From: Burkholderia sp. Nafp2/4-1b
GTDB lineage: Bacteria > Pseudomonadota > Gammaproteobacteria > Burkholderiales > Burkholderiaceae
Assembly (NCBI RefSeq): GCF_003635165.1
Contig: NZ_ML058628.1
Location: 162,975 to 203,863, forward strand
DNA: 40,889 bases
Reading direction: 5' to 3'
Of the stretch, positions 33,121 through 40,889 are shown piece after piece (within the stretch, counting starts at the first letter, position 1; every line of letters starts with the position of its first letter). The notes beneath the pieces are model-generated. The model searched no databases, was not told the DNA's origin, and worked only from the letters and a program-made list of their open reading frames with translations. The position numbers and the translations under genes are program-made.

Positions 33121-34287
33121 TTATGCGTAGTGGTGGACGGGAAGGTCGGCGCACGCGGGCACCGCGCGGCCGTCTTCGGTGAAGAGGTGACAGGCCGCGG
33201 CCGGCGCATGCGCGTGCACGCGTTCGCCGCGCCGCAGCGGCGCGTCGCCGGGCACTTTCGCGATCAGCGGCATGGCGTTGGGCTGGCCGGGCTGGCCCGG
33301 CTGCTCGAGGTGCACGTAGGTCTGCTCGCCGAGGCGTTCGACGAGTGCGACGTCGCGCGCGAGCGTCGTTGCATCGGGGGCGGTGCCGAGCGTCAGATGT
33401 TCGGGGCGGATGCCGAGCGTCACGGTGGCGCCCGGCGCGAGCGCGGAGCCGTCGCGCGCCAGCGTGAAGGTTTCGCCGGACGGTACGACGGTGACGGCGG
33501 TGCGCCGCGCGTCGCAGGCGGCGACGACGGCCGGCAGGAAGTTCATCCGCGGCGAGCCGATGAAGCCGGCGACGAAGCGGCTCGCCGGATGGTGATAAAG
33601 GTCGAGCGGCGCGCCGACCTGCGCGATGCTGCCGTGCTGCGCGGTGTCGGCGCCGGCGTGCAGCAGCACGATCTTGTCGGCGAGCGTCATCGCTTCGGTC
33701 TGGTCGTGCGTCACGTAGACGACGCTCGCGCGCTCGAACTGCCGATGCAGCTTCGCGATCTCGATGCGCGTCTGGCCGCGCAACGCCGCGTCGAGGTTCG
33801 ACAGCGGTTCGTCGAACAGGAACACGCCGGGCTCGCGCACGATCGCGCGGCCGATCGCGACGCGCTGCCGCTGGCCGCCGGACAGCGCCTTCGGCTTGCG
33901 TTCGAGCAGCGTGTCGAGCTGCAGGATGCGCGCGGCATCGCGCACCTTCCGGTCGATCTCGGCCTTCGGCACGCGTGCGAGCTTTAGCCCGAACGCCATG
34001 TTCTCGTAGACGGTCATGTGCGGAAACAGCGCGTAGCTCTGGAACACCATCGCGACGCCGCGCTCGGCGGCCGGTACGTCGTCGACGCGGCGGCCGTCGA
34101 TCGACAACTCGCCGTCGCTCAGGTCCTCGAGCCCGGCGATCATCCGCAGCAGGGTCGACTTGCCGCAGCCCGACGGGCCGAGGAACACGCAGAACTCGTG
34201 CGCGCCGATCTCCAGATCGACGTCGCGTATGACCGGCGCGTGCTCGCCATAAGCCTTCTGCACGCGTCGCATCGAGATGCTCGCCAT
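33121..34287 (-). CDS. sugar ABC transporter ATP-binding protein (MalK/UgpC type)
   Basis: A 388-residue CUT1-type ATPase. Walker A is GPSGCGKST (37-45), the Q loop is VFQSYALFPH, the signature is LSGGQ (135-139), Walker B is VFLFDEP (155-161) and the switch is VTHDQTEAMTL. The C-terminal ~150 residues form the regulatory OB-fold with LGIRPEHLTL. It powers the two permeases and is the first gene of the operon, starting at the ATG at 34287 next to the LacI-type operator. Upstream in-frame residues overlap the lacI-family gene region and are rejected. Confidence 0.94.
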   Translation of the reverse strand: MASISMRRVQKAYGEHAPVIRDVDLEIGAHEFCVFLGPSGCGKSTLLRMIAGLEDLSDGELSIDGRRVDDVPAAERGVAMVFQSYALFPHMTVYENMAFGLKLARVPKAEIDRKVRDAARILQLDTLLERKPKALSGGQRQRVAIGRAIVREPGVFLFDEPLSNLDAALRGQTRIEIAKLHRQFERASVVYVTHDQTEAMTLADKIVLLHAGADTAQHGSIAQVGAPLDLYHHPASRFVAGFIGSPRMNFLPAVVAACDARRTAVTVVPSGETFTLARDGSALAPGATVTLGIRPEHLTLGTAPDATTLARDVALVERLGEQTYVHLEQPGQPGQPNAMPLIAKVPGDAPLRRGERVHAHAPAAACHLFTEDGRAVPACADLPVHHYA

Positions 34288-34325
34288 TGTCTCCGCTCCA
34301 TGTTTTAATGCGCTCGAGTCGATGC

Positions 34326-34337
34326 TTAAGCGCTTAA
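34326..34337. promoter_or_regulatory. LacI-family operator
   Basis: TTAAGCGCTTAA is a perfect 12-bp palindrome with the central CG typical of LacI-family sites. It lies in the 190-base region between the divergent ATPase gene and the lacI-family gene, 39 bases from the ATPase start, so binding would block the operon. Confidence 0.7.
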
Positions 34338-34477
34338 TCATCGCGATCAAAAAAAGAGCCGATGGCGATCGCGGCCGAGTCGCGCCCGTCGGTCGGGCGG
34401 CAGGGTGTGCGGCGATAGTGCGCCGCTTCGGTGAGCGAAGCAAATACTGGATCAACGTCTCATATAGTGAGCAAGTC

Positions 34478-35512
34478 ATGGCGACACTCGACGAAGTGGC
34501 CCGACGCGCCGGCGTGACGGCCGCGACGGTCTCGAACGTGCTGCGCAATCGCGGCCGGGTTGGCGAAGCGACCCGCGCGCGCGTGCTCGAAGCGGTGCAG
34601 GCGCTCGGCTACCGGCCGCATCTCGCCGCGCGCGCGCTGGCGGAAGGGCGCGCGCCGACGGTCGCGCTGATGGTATCGAGCATCGCGAACCCGTTCTATC
34701 CGGAGTTCGCGCTCGCGGTCGAGCGCGCGGTGCGGCGCAACGGGCAGTTCCTGATCGTCTGCAATACGAACGAAGATCCGTTGCAGGGGCGCGCTTATCT
34801 CGACCAGATCGCCGGCACGATCTCCGAAGGCATTCTCGTGACCAATGCAAACCTGCACCTGCCCGATCTGGTCGACGTCGCGCGGCGCGGCGTGCCGGTC
34901 GTGCTGTGTCTGTGGGAGCGGCCCGATGCGCCGCCGCCGGGGTTGCCGTGCGTGGCGGTGGATTTCCGCGAGGCGGGGCGGATCGCGACGCGGCATCTGC
35001 TCGAACTCGGCCATCGCGAGATCGGCGTGCTCGTCGGCGGGTCGGCAAACGGCGTGCAGGCCGCGCGCTACGACGGCTTCGTCGATGTGATGCGCGAAGC
35101 CGGGCTGGATGCGTCGCGCGTCGGCGCCGGGCACGATTCGATCGAAGGCGGCGTGCGCGCGGCGAGCGAGTTGCTCGATGCGCATGCCGAGCTGACCGCG
35201 CTGGTCGCGACCAACGACCTGCCCGCGATCGGCGCGCTGCATGCGGCGGCCGATCGGGGCCGGCGCGTGCCCGACGACCTGTCGATCGTCGGCATCACCG
35301 ATATTCATCTGGCGAGCGACACGCGGCCGACGCTGACGACCGTCGCGATCCCGACCGGCGAGGCGGCGGGGCTCGCGGTCGAACTGCTCAATGCGTTGCG
35401 CGAGGCGGGTGGGCAGGTGGACGATGCGTCGCGGGTGCGGACGGCTTCGTTGCCGCGGTTGGTGGTGCGGGGGACGACGGGTGCGGTGCCGCGGCGACGC
35501 ACGGCCGCGTAG
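34478..35512 (+). CDS. LacI-family transcriptional regulator
   Basis: A 344-residue repressor. The N-terminal helix-turn-helix reads TLDEVARRAGVTAATVSNVL, then NRGRVGEATRARVLEAVQALGYRP with the hinge helix. A periplasmic-binding-protein-like sensor (about 60-335) follows, with IANPFYPEFALAVE, GVPVVL and FVATND-like ALVATNDLPAIGALHAA. It should bind the palindrome upstream and release it on binding a galactoside or derivative. It diverges from the sugar operon. The ATG at 34478 gives the standard DNA-binding N-terminus; the earlier ATG at 34277 is rejected. The C-terminal tail is Arg/Gly-rich. Confidence 0.94.
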   Translation: MATLDEVARRAGVTAATVSNVLRNRGRVGEATRARVLEAVQALGYRPHLAARALAEGRAPTVALMVSSIANPFYPEFALAVERAVRRNGQFLIVCNTNEDPLQGRAYLDQIAGTISEGILVTNANLHLPDLVDVARRGVPVVLCLWERPDAPPPGLPCVAVDFREAGRIATRHLLELGHREIGVLVGGSANGVQAARYDGFVDVMREAGLDASRVGAGHDSIEGGVRAASELLDAHAELTALVATNDLPAIGALHAAADRGRRVPDDLSIVGITDIHLASDTRPTLTTVAIPTGEAAGLAVELLNALREAGGQVDDASRVRTASLPRLVVRGTTGAVPRRRTAA

Positions 35513-35635
35513 CGGTGGCCGATGCGCGCCGCATGTCGTCATGTTGCGGGCAATGGATCGACATGTCCGTGATGCCGGTGGTGCCGTCGCGTCGTCGCGT
35601 CCCTGCGCCGTGCGGCGCGCGCCGTTGCAGCCGTC

Positions 35636-37741
35636 CTAGAACGAATACGCGAGTGATGCGAACAGGCTGCGCGGCGCGCCCGGCGTGACCCACAGGTTGT
35701 TGTACGAGCTGACGTAGTACGTGCGATTGAACAGGTTGTTCAGCACGACCGACGCGCGCAGATGCTTGTTGACCTGCACGTAGCCGTTGAGCTGCACGGT
35801 GGCGTAGGCCGGCAGGTCGAAGCCGTCCTGCGTGTTCGCGGTGTTGCCCGCGCGGCGCCCGACGTAGATCACGCCCGCGCCCGCGCCGGCCTTGTCGACG
35901 AGCGGCAGCGCGGTTTCGTACATCAGCAGCGCACTGCCGCTCACGCGCGGAATGTCGACGAGGCGCGCGCCCGGCGTCAGCACGCTGTCGTGCGTGACCT
36001 GCGCATCGACGTACGCGAGGTTGACGATGCCGCGCAGCCCGTGGCCCAGTTCGCCGTTCCATTCGAATTCCACGCCGCGGCTGCGTACTTCGCCGGCCGC
36101 ACGCGAGAACCCGGCATTTGCCGAATCGGCGGTCAGCACGTTGCGCTTGTTCACGTAGAACGCGGCGACGGTCGCGAGCCAGCGCGTGCCGGCCCATTTC
36201 ACGCCGGCTTCGTAGCCGTGCCCCTTCTCCGGATCGAATGCGCGGCCGTTCACGTCGGCGCCGTTGTTCGGCCGGAACGAGTACGCGGTGTTCGCGTACA
36301 GCGACAGCGCGGGGCTGGCCTCGTACGCGATCCCGAGCCGCGGGCTCAGCGCGGTTTGCAGCTGGCTCGTCGTCACGCCCTTCAGGCGATTCTCGACCGA
36401 CTGATGAAAGCGGTCCCAGCGCAACCCGGCGAGCACTTTCCAGTGCGGCCCGAACGCGAGCGTGTCCTGCGCGTACAGGCCCTGGCCGTCGTCGCGCTCG
36501 AGCAGGTTCGTCGCGGTGCGCGGCACGGGCGCCGGCTGCCCGTATACCGGATCGAAGATGTCGATCGCATACGGCGCGGCGGCCGTCGGCGTCGAGCGCG
36601 AGACGAACTGGTCGTAGTTGAAGCGATATGCGTCGACGCCCATCACGAACGAATGGCCGACGCCGGCGGTGCTGGCCTTGCCGGCCACTTCGACACGCCC
36701 CTGCACGTCGTTCGAGTGAAATGCGACCTGCCGGTAGCGGCGCCACAGCGTGCGGCCGTCCGGCTGCAGCGCGAACGCTTCGGACGAGCGGCCGGACAGG
36801 TCGGTGTCGCGCTGTGCGAAGCCGGCGTTGACCGACCAGTCGGCGTTGAATCGATGTTCGAGCGTGAACTGGTGCCCCGAGTTGCGCACGTCGTAGTCGC
36901 CGTCGCGCGGTTCGCCCATGAACCTCGACGCCGGCACCGCACCGAGCTGCCCGTTGACCGCGACCACGCCGCGATCGAGCGGCGCGCGCTGGCGTGCGGT
37001 TTCGAATTCGTAGTGGAGCGTCGTGTCGGCGCCGATATCCCACGTGAACGACGGCGCGAACAGGTAGCGCTTGCTCGACACCGTATCGCGGAAGCTGCCG
37101 TTGTCCTCGTTCATCGCGATGAAGCGGTACGCGAGCGACTTCGTGACGGGGCCGGTCGAATCGAGCGTCTCGCGCAGCGCGCCGTAGCTGCCGGCCGACA
37201 CGCCGATCGTGTTCGAGCGCGCGAACTGCGGCTGCTTCGTCGTGTAGCTGATGAGCCCGCCGGGGTCGCCGCGGCCGTACAGCGCGGACGCCGGGCCCTT
37301 GAGGACTTCCATGCGCTCGAGCGTCGCGGTGTCGCGCGGCACGCTGATGCCGCGGTTCCACGAGAAGCCGTTGACGAGGTAGTCGGTGCCGGACGTGTTG
37401 CCGTCGCCGGCAAAGCCGCGCACCGCATAGTTGTCCCACAGCCCGCCGAAGTTGTTCTGCCGCGCGACGCCGGCGACCCAGTCGTACAGGTCTTCACCGC
37501 GCGTGGCGGCCACGGTCTGGATCAGTTTCGTATCGACGCTGCTGACCGCGAACGGAATCTCCATCACGTCGGATTCGGTGCGCGTCGCACTCGTCGATTC
37601 GGACGCGCGAAATGGCGCCTTCGTGCGCTGCCCGGAGATTTCGATTGCGGGCAGCGACAGCTCCTGAGCATCGGCGGCGCTCAGCCCGACCGTGCCGACG
37701 ACGATGGCCATCGGTGCGGCCGCCCAGTTCTTCCTGCTCAT
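35636..37741 (-). CDS. TonB-dependent siderophore receptor
   Basis: A 701-residue outer-membrane receptor. A signal peptide ending near SAADAQ is followed by LSLPAIEISG, a plausible TonB box. The plug domain contains ESTSATRTESDVMEIPFAVSSV, DNYAVRGFAGDGN and the LERMEVLKGPASALYGRGDPGG signature. The beta-barrel ends in SLFASLAYSF with the terminal phenylalanine expected of outer-membrane proteins. It takes up a ferric siderophore with energy from TonB-ExbBD; the ligand is unknown and no synthesis genes are nearby. The start at 37741 (MSRKNWAAAP) gives a proper signal peptide. An inverted repeat and a 7-bp repeat array lie upstream. Confidence 0.94.
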   Translation of the reverse strand: MSRKNWAAAPMAIVVGTVGLSAADAQELSLPAIEISGQRTKAPFRASESTSATRTESDVMEIPFAVSSVDTKLIQTVAATRGEDLYDWVAGVARQNNFGGLWDNYAVRGFAGDGNTSGTDYLVNGFSWNRGISVPRDTATLERMEVLKGPASALYGRGDPGGLISYTTKQPQFARSNTIGVSAGSYGALRETLDSTGPVTKSLAYRFIAMNEDNGSFRDTVSSKRYLFAPSFTWDIGADTTLHYEFETARQRAPLDRGVVAVNGQLGAVPASRFMGEPRDGDYDVRNSGHQFTLEHRFNADWSVNAGFAQRDTDLSGRSSEAFALQPDGRTLWRRYRQVAFHSNDVQGRVEVAGKASTAGVGHSFVMGVDAYRFNYDQFVSRSTPTAAAPYAIDIFDPVYGQPAPVPRTATNLLERDDGQGLYAQDTLAFGPHWKVLAGLRWDRFHQSVENRLKGVTTSQLQTALSPRLGIAYEASPALSLYANTAYSFRPNNGADVNGRAFDPEKGHGYEAGVKWAGTRWLATVAAFYVNKRNVLTADSANAGFSRAAGEVRSRGVEFEWNGELGHGLRGIVNLAYVDAQVTHDSVLTPGARLVDIPRVSGSALLMYETALPLVDKAGAGAGVIYVGRRAGNTANTQDGFDLPAYATVQLNGYVQVNKHLRASVVLNNLFNRTYYVSSYNNLWVTPGAPRSLFASLAYSF

Positions 37742-37838
37742 ACCCCGTCCTTCAGAGATTGGCCCGCGTTCGGGCACCGCGGGCCGTCTTGCCCCGGCAA
37801 CCGTGTTCCAAACAGTACATTTGCGCGCCGAAATCTAA

Positions 37839-37859
37839 TGCAAATGAGAGCTATTTGCA
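37839..37859. promoter_or_regulatory. inverted repeat upstream of the receptor gene
   Basis: TGCAAAT (37839-37845) and ATTTGCA (37853-37859) are perfect 7-bp arms with a 7-base spacer, in an AT-rich patch about 100 bases before the receptor start. It could be a regulator site. The resemblance to a Fur box is weak. Confidence 0.5.
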
Positions 37860-37892
37860 ATCGTAAGTTGAGCTTGTTGTGTTTAGGCTGAA

Positions 37893-37948
37893 GGGCTTGG
37901 GGCTTGGGGCTTGGGGGCTTGGGGCTCGGGGCTCGGGGCTCGGGGCTT
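37893..37948. repeat. 7-bp G-rich tandem repeat array
   Basis: About eight head-to-tail copies of GGGGCTT or GGGGCTC, one with an extra G. It lies between the end of the GntR-family gene and the promoter region of the TonB receptor gene, both on the minus strand. The arrays of G's could form G-quadruplex or slip in replication. Confidence 0.85.
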
Positions 37949-37969
37949 GCGGCTGGGCCCGGGCCTGCG

Positions 37970-38611
37970 TCACCCGCCTTCGACAAGCCGCAACACGATG
38001 CGCCGAGCCGAATCGAGATGCGCGACGGTCATCGCGCGGGCGCCGCGTGCATTGCGTTCGCGGCATGCTTGCAGGATCTCCTCGTGCTCGACCTGGAACG
38101 ACGGGGTGTCCGCGAGCAGCGTGGCCTGCAGGCGCTCATATCGCTCGACTTGGCTGCGCAGCTCCGCGATCGCCTTCAACAGCCGCTCGTTGCCGCAGCA
38201 CGAATACAGCAGCGCATGGAATTCACGGTTCAGCTCGCCTTGCCGTTGCGGCACGCTCGATTCGCCGAGCAGCCGATGCACGAGTTCGGCGCGTGCCAGC
38301 GTTTCGTCGTCGAGCCGCTTCACGCTGCGATAGATCGCGTCGCCTTCGAGCAGCGCGCGCATGTCGTAGATCTCCTGCACGTCGGCCGCGCTCAGCATCC
38401 GCACGACCGCGCCGCGATTGCGGAAGATATCCAGCAGCCCTTCGCGTTCCAGCCTCTGGATCGCTTCGCGCATCGGAATCCGGCTGATCCCGAACCGCTC
38501 GGCAAGGTCGCGCTCGACGAGCCGCTCGCCGGCCTGCAACTCGCCGTTGATGATCATTTCCCGCAGCGATGCGGCCACAGCGTCCGCCGTGGAATCGAGT
38601 CTGGCTTCCAT
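37970..38611 (-). CDS. GntR-family regulator (FadR/FCD type)
   Basis: A 213-residue regulator. The winged helix is N-terminal (AVAASLREMIINGELQAGERL, then LAERFGISRIPMREAIQRLEREGLL). The FCD ligand domain follows, with metal-type positions in DMRALLEGDAIY, FHALLYSCCGNERL and EHEEILQACRERNARGARAMTVAHLD. It probably controls the divergent OsmC-like gene and itself through the palindrome between them. I start at the ATG at 38611 (MEARLDS); 38626 is an in-frame alternative and would place the operator closer to the start codon. The ligand cannot be deduced. Confidence 0.92.
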   Translation of the reverse strand: MEARLDSTADAVAASLREMIINGELQAGERLVERDLAERFGISRIPMREAIQRLEREGLLDIFRNRGAVVRMLSAADVQEIYDMRALLEGDAIYRSVKRLDDETLARAELVHRLLGESSVPQRQGELNREFHALLYSCCGNERLLKAIAELRSQVERYERLQATLLADTPSFQVEHEEILQACRERNARGARAMTVAHLDSARRIVLRLVEGG

Positions 38612-38636
38612 CCCTTGATCCCTCATTTTGGAATAA

Positions 38637-38646
38637 TGGTATACCA
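38637..38646. promoter_or_regulatory. GntR-type operator palindrome
   Basis: TGGTATACCA is a perfect palindrome, the TGGTnnACCA class bound by FadR-subfamily GntR regulators. It is in the 92-base gap between the divergent GntR and OsmC-like genes. Confidence 0.65.
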
Positions 38647-38703
38647 AATGGCATTCCGGTGCCACAATGGCGGCCTCACGTTCCGATATCGAAGGAGAGC
38701 GAG

Positions 38704-39180
38704 ATGGCGCATGGCGAACACAAGTACCGCGTGGCAGTGGAGTGGATCGGCAATCGGGGAACCGGCACGTCGGGGTATCGCGAATACAGCCGCGATCATG
38801 TGATCCGCGCGGGTTCGAAGCCCGATATTCCGGGCTCGTCGGACTCGGCGTTCCGCGGCGACGCGGCGCGCTGGAATCCGGAGGACCTGCTGCTGGCGTC
38901 GGCCTCGGCGTGCCACAAGCTGTGGTATCTGCATCTGTGTTCCGATGCAGGGATCCGCGTGCTCGCGTATGTCGACGATGCCGAAGGGACGATGGTCGAC
39001 AGCGCCGAGCCGGGGCGCTTCACCGATATCGTGCTGCATCCGCGCGTGACGATCCGTGCGGGCGACGATCGCGCGCTCGCCGAGCGGCTGCATCACGACG
39101 CGCATGCGAAGTGTTACGTCGCGAATTCGGTGAATTTCCCGATCCGGTGCGAAGCGGTGATCGAGGTCGCGGCCGGGTGA
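38704..39180 (+). CDS. OsmC-family protein
   Basis: A 158-residue OsmC/Ohr superfamily protein. The family pattern NPEDLLLASASACHKLWYLHLC gives the first conserved cysteine, but in this branch the motif reads SACHKLWYL rather than the SSCH.MTF form. The second cysteine is in HAKCYVANSVNFP. These cysteines reduce organic hydroperoxides in Ohr/OsmC. An Arg that could activate them lies in the N-terminal region (YREYSRDHVIRAG). AAGGAGAG precedes the ATG at 38704. It diverges from the GntR gene across a palindrome and is probably its target. The peroxidase role is by family. Confidence 0.88.
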   Translation: MAHGEHKYRVAVEWIGNRGTGTSGYREYSRDHVIRAGSKPDIPGSSDSAFRGDAARWNPEDLLLASASACHKLWYLHLCSDAGIRVLAYVDDAEGTMVDSAEPGRFTDIVLHPRVTIRAGDDRALAERLHHDAHAKCYVANSVNFPIRCEAVIEVAAG

Positions 39181-39672
39181 CGCGTGGCGGGGAGAACGCA
39201 TTGAAGGTCTCTACCCCAACCAATGCAAGCATTGCGCGCCATTTCGTGCCGGAAGAAGTCAGGAAGTCGGAGCAGCTTGCACCCGCGGGCTCGCCCGGCG
39301 GCGTGCTTTTGGCGGCGAAGACGTGCGCCCCGATATACGCCGGTTCATCGTGACCGAGTGGACCGGCGCCTTTCCATCGATCTCGAATGCCTATGGTTTG
39401 ATTCGCCGCATACGGAAACAATTAATTGCGGACAAGAATCGTGCGTGAGAAATCGGCAAACGAAAACTGTGCGACAAGTCGATAGGGTTATCTGTCAGTA
39501 CGCCTTAGGGACTCAACTGAAGCGTTCGCGGAGCATGTCAATCAGACAGATCTGAAATTGGAAATTTGTGGTTTTCAATCAACGGCTTGGCAATTTTTGA
39601 CAGTCGTTTTCCGGTGTTTCGTTAATCTCTCGCTCGATAACTAACGAATAGACGCGGGCCGCGTCGGCGAGA
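39181..39672. other. intergenic leader before the large adhesin gene
   Basis: 492 bases with lower GC content than the flanks, especially 39400-39660. The short open frames here lack family features and ribosome sites. It most likely holds the promoter and a long 5' leader of the adhesin gene. I see no clear terminator for the OsmC-like gene and no recognisable operator. Confidence 0.5.
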
Positions 39673-40889
39673 ATGAACAAGAATACGCACCGCCTGGTGT
39701 ATTCCAGGCTTCGGGGAATGGTAGTGGCCGTCGCGGAGACGGCGACTGCTGAAGGGAAATCGGCAACGGGCGAGGTGCGCACGCGGCGGCGTTCGTCAAC
39801 GTCCGGCACGCGCGCCGTCGCGGCGGGCGTGACCGTGCTCGGCATGTTGCCCGCTTTGTCCGGTGCGCAGATTGTTCCGACGCCGGGAACCAGCACACAG
39901 GTGATCCAGACGCCGAACGGCTTGCCTCAGGTCAACGTGGCCAAGCCTTCTGGCGCGGGCGTATCGGTCAACACCTACAACCAGTTCGACGTACAAAAAG
40001 CCGGCGCGATCCTGAACAATTCGGCCACGATGGTTCAGACGCAGCAGGCAGGCTGGATCAACGGCAACCCGAACTACGGAGCCGGGCAGGCCGCGCGGAT
40101 CATCGTCAACCAGGTCAACAGCCCGAACGCGTCCCAAATCCGCGGCATGGTCGAGATCGCGGGCGCTCGGGCCGAGCTTGTCATCGCTAATCCGTCCGGG
40201 ATTTTTGTCGACGGCGGTGGCTTTCTCAATACCAGTCGCGCGACCCTGACAACCGGCGTGCCGTTCTATGGTACCGATGGGTCGCTTGCCGGCTACAACG
40301 TTAACCGCGGCCTCGTGACTGTCGCAGGCGCAGGCCTGAATGCGGCCAATATCGATCGGGTCGATCTGATTGCGCGCGCGGTGCAGGTGAACGCGGCGGT
40401 CTATGCGAAGAACCTCAATGTAATCGCCGGTACGAATCAGGTTAATCACGACACGCTTGTCGCGACGCCGATCGCCGGTGACGGTCCTGCTCCGTCGGTT
40501 GCTATCGATGTAAGCCAGTTGGGTGGCATGTATAGCGATCGGATCTTCCTCGCATCGAACGAGAACGGCGTGGGGGCGGCCAACGCCGGTACGATTGCGG
40601 CGCAGGCGGGTGATCTCACATTGCAGTCGAACGGCCGACTTGTGCTCACGGGTAAGACCACGGCGAGCGGCAACCTCGCGCTGTCGGCGGCCGGCGGCAT
40701 CCACAACAGCGGCACGACGTACGCGCAGCAATCGCTGTCGGCGAACACCACCGCCGATCTCACGAACAGCGGGACGCTCGCGGCGCAGCAGAATACGACA
40801 GTCAATGCCGGCAGCGTCAATTCGACCGGCACGCTCGGCGCGGGCGTGAACAACGACGGTTCCGTCGCTCGCAGCGGCGACTTGATTTT
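39673..40889 (+). CDS. TpsA/FhaB-type filamentous haemagglutinin, 5' part
   Basis: An open frame of at least 405 residues that runs off the window end without a stop. Residues 1-30 (MNKNTHRLVYSRLRGMVVAVAE, EGKS) are an ESPR, the extended signal peptide of very large secreted proteins; cleavage is likely near ALSGA (about 64). A TPS secretion domain follows: VNTYNQFDVQKAGAILNNS, ARIIVNQVNS and the family motif NPSGIFVDGGGFLNTSRA, with NPSGI at 173-177. Repeats typical of the beta-helix begin at about residue 310 (GKTTASGNLALSAAGGI). It is exported by a TpsB partner not in the window. It may be an adhesin or a CdiA/BcpA contact-dependent inhibition toxin; the C-terminus would decide. Confidence 0.9.
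   Translation, partial: MNKNTHRLVYSRLRGMVVAVAETATAEGKSATGEVRTRRRSSTSGTRAVAAGVTVLGMLPALSGAQIVPTPGTSTQVIQTPNGLPQVNVAKPSGAGVSVNTYNQFDVQKAGAILNNSATMVQTQQAGWINGNPNYGAGQAARIIVNQVNSPNASQIRGMVEIAGARAELVIANPSGIFVDGGGFLNTSRATLTTGVPFYGTDGSLAGYNVNRGLVTVAGAGLNAANIDRVDLIARAVQVNAAVYAKNLNVIAGTNQVNHDTLVATPIAGDGPAPSVAIDVSQLGGMYSDRIFLASNENGVGAANAGTIAAQAGDLTLQSNGRLVLTGKTTASGNLALSAAGGIHNSGTTYAQQSLSANTTADLTNSGTLAAQQNTTVNAGSVNSTGTLGAGVNNDGSVARSGDLI

Noticed and set aside
35762..37891. Plus-strand frame of 709 codons opposite the TonB receptor
   Set aside because: Shadow frame; the receptor has signal peptide, plug and C-terminal Phe on the other strand.
37893..37948. CRISPR array
   Set aside because: Seven-base units without spacers; a simple tandem repeat.

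Overview
The window reads like a chromosomal segment of a high-GC betaproteobacterium, most probably Burkholderia and probably the B. cepacia complex. Supporting signs are the very GC-rich third codon positions, a split hopanoid locus with mlaA and hpnN beside it, an abundance of cyclic-di-GMP and two-component genes, a T6SS-type cargo module and an ESPR-carrying TpsA adhesin. The species assignment is inference. I see no rRNA, tRNA, CRISPR array, insertion sequence or prophage.

Layout. 1-2.5 kb: an ArsC/YfgD-like protein, an ECF sigma factor with an overlapping zinc-finger anti-sigma-like protein, and an NADPH-dependent FMN reductase with DnaA-box-like sequence upstream. 2.5-8.7 kb: a hybrid histidine kinase, then a three-gene overlapping signalling operon (CheY-like receiver, CheC-like phosphatase, PAS-GGDEF cyclase), an alpha/beta hydrolase and a small orphan protein. 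8.9-18.4 kb: hopanoid synthesis and lipid transport. hpnD-hpnE-shc-hpnG run rightward and end at a bidirectional terminator. hpnN-mlaA run leftward into the same terminator, and hpnM (MlaC/Ttg2D family) diverges from hpnN. The set makes squalene, cyclises it to hopene, processes the side chain and moves lipids between membranes.

18.5-20.3 kb: a compact, less GC-rich four-gene cassette on the minus strand, each gene overlapping the next: a PAAR-type spike protein, a Tae4-type amidase and two small multi-pass membrane proteins. It looks like a type VI secretion effector-immunity unit with an unusual candidate immunity arrangement, and is my best candidate for something undescribed. 20.4-24.7 kb: a NarL-type two-component pair and a Cache-GGDEF cyclase preceded by a perfect FNR-type palindrome. 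24.7-27.7 kb: a decayed glycolate locus. glcB and glcG are intact, glcF is a frameshifted and deleted remnant, and it abuts what looks like the 3' end of a divergent GntR regulator (glcC-like). This is the pattern expected from one deletion across glcF-glcE-glcD-glcC.

27.9-35.5 kb: a sugar operon (MalK-type ATPase, GH42 beta-galactosidase, binding protein, two permeases) divergent from a LacI regulator, with a LacI-type operator between them. 35.6-39.2 kb: a TonB-dependent siderophore receptor preceded by a 7-bp repeat array and an inverted repeat, then a GntR regulator divergent from an OsmC-like protein across a perfect palindrome. 39.7 kb to the end: the open 5' part of a large TpsA/FhaB-type adhesin or contact-dependent inhibition protein that runs off the window.
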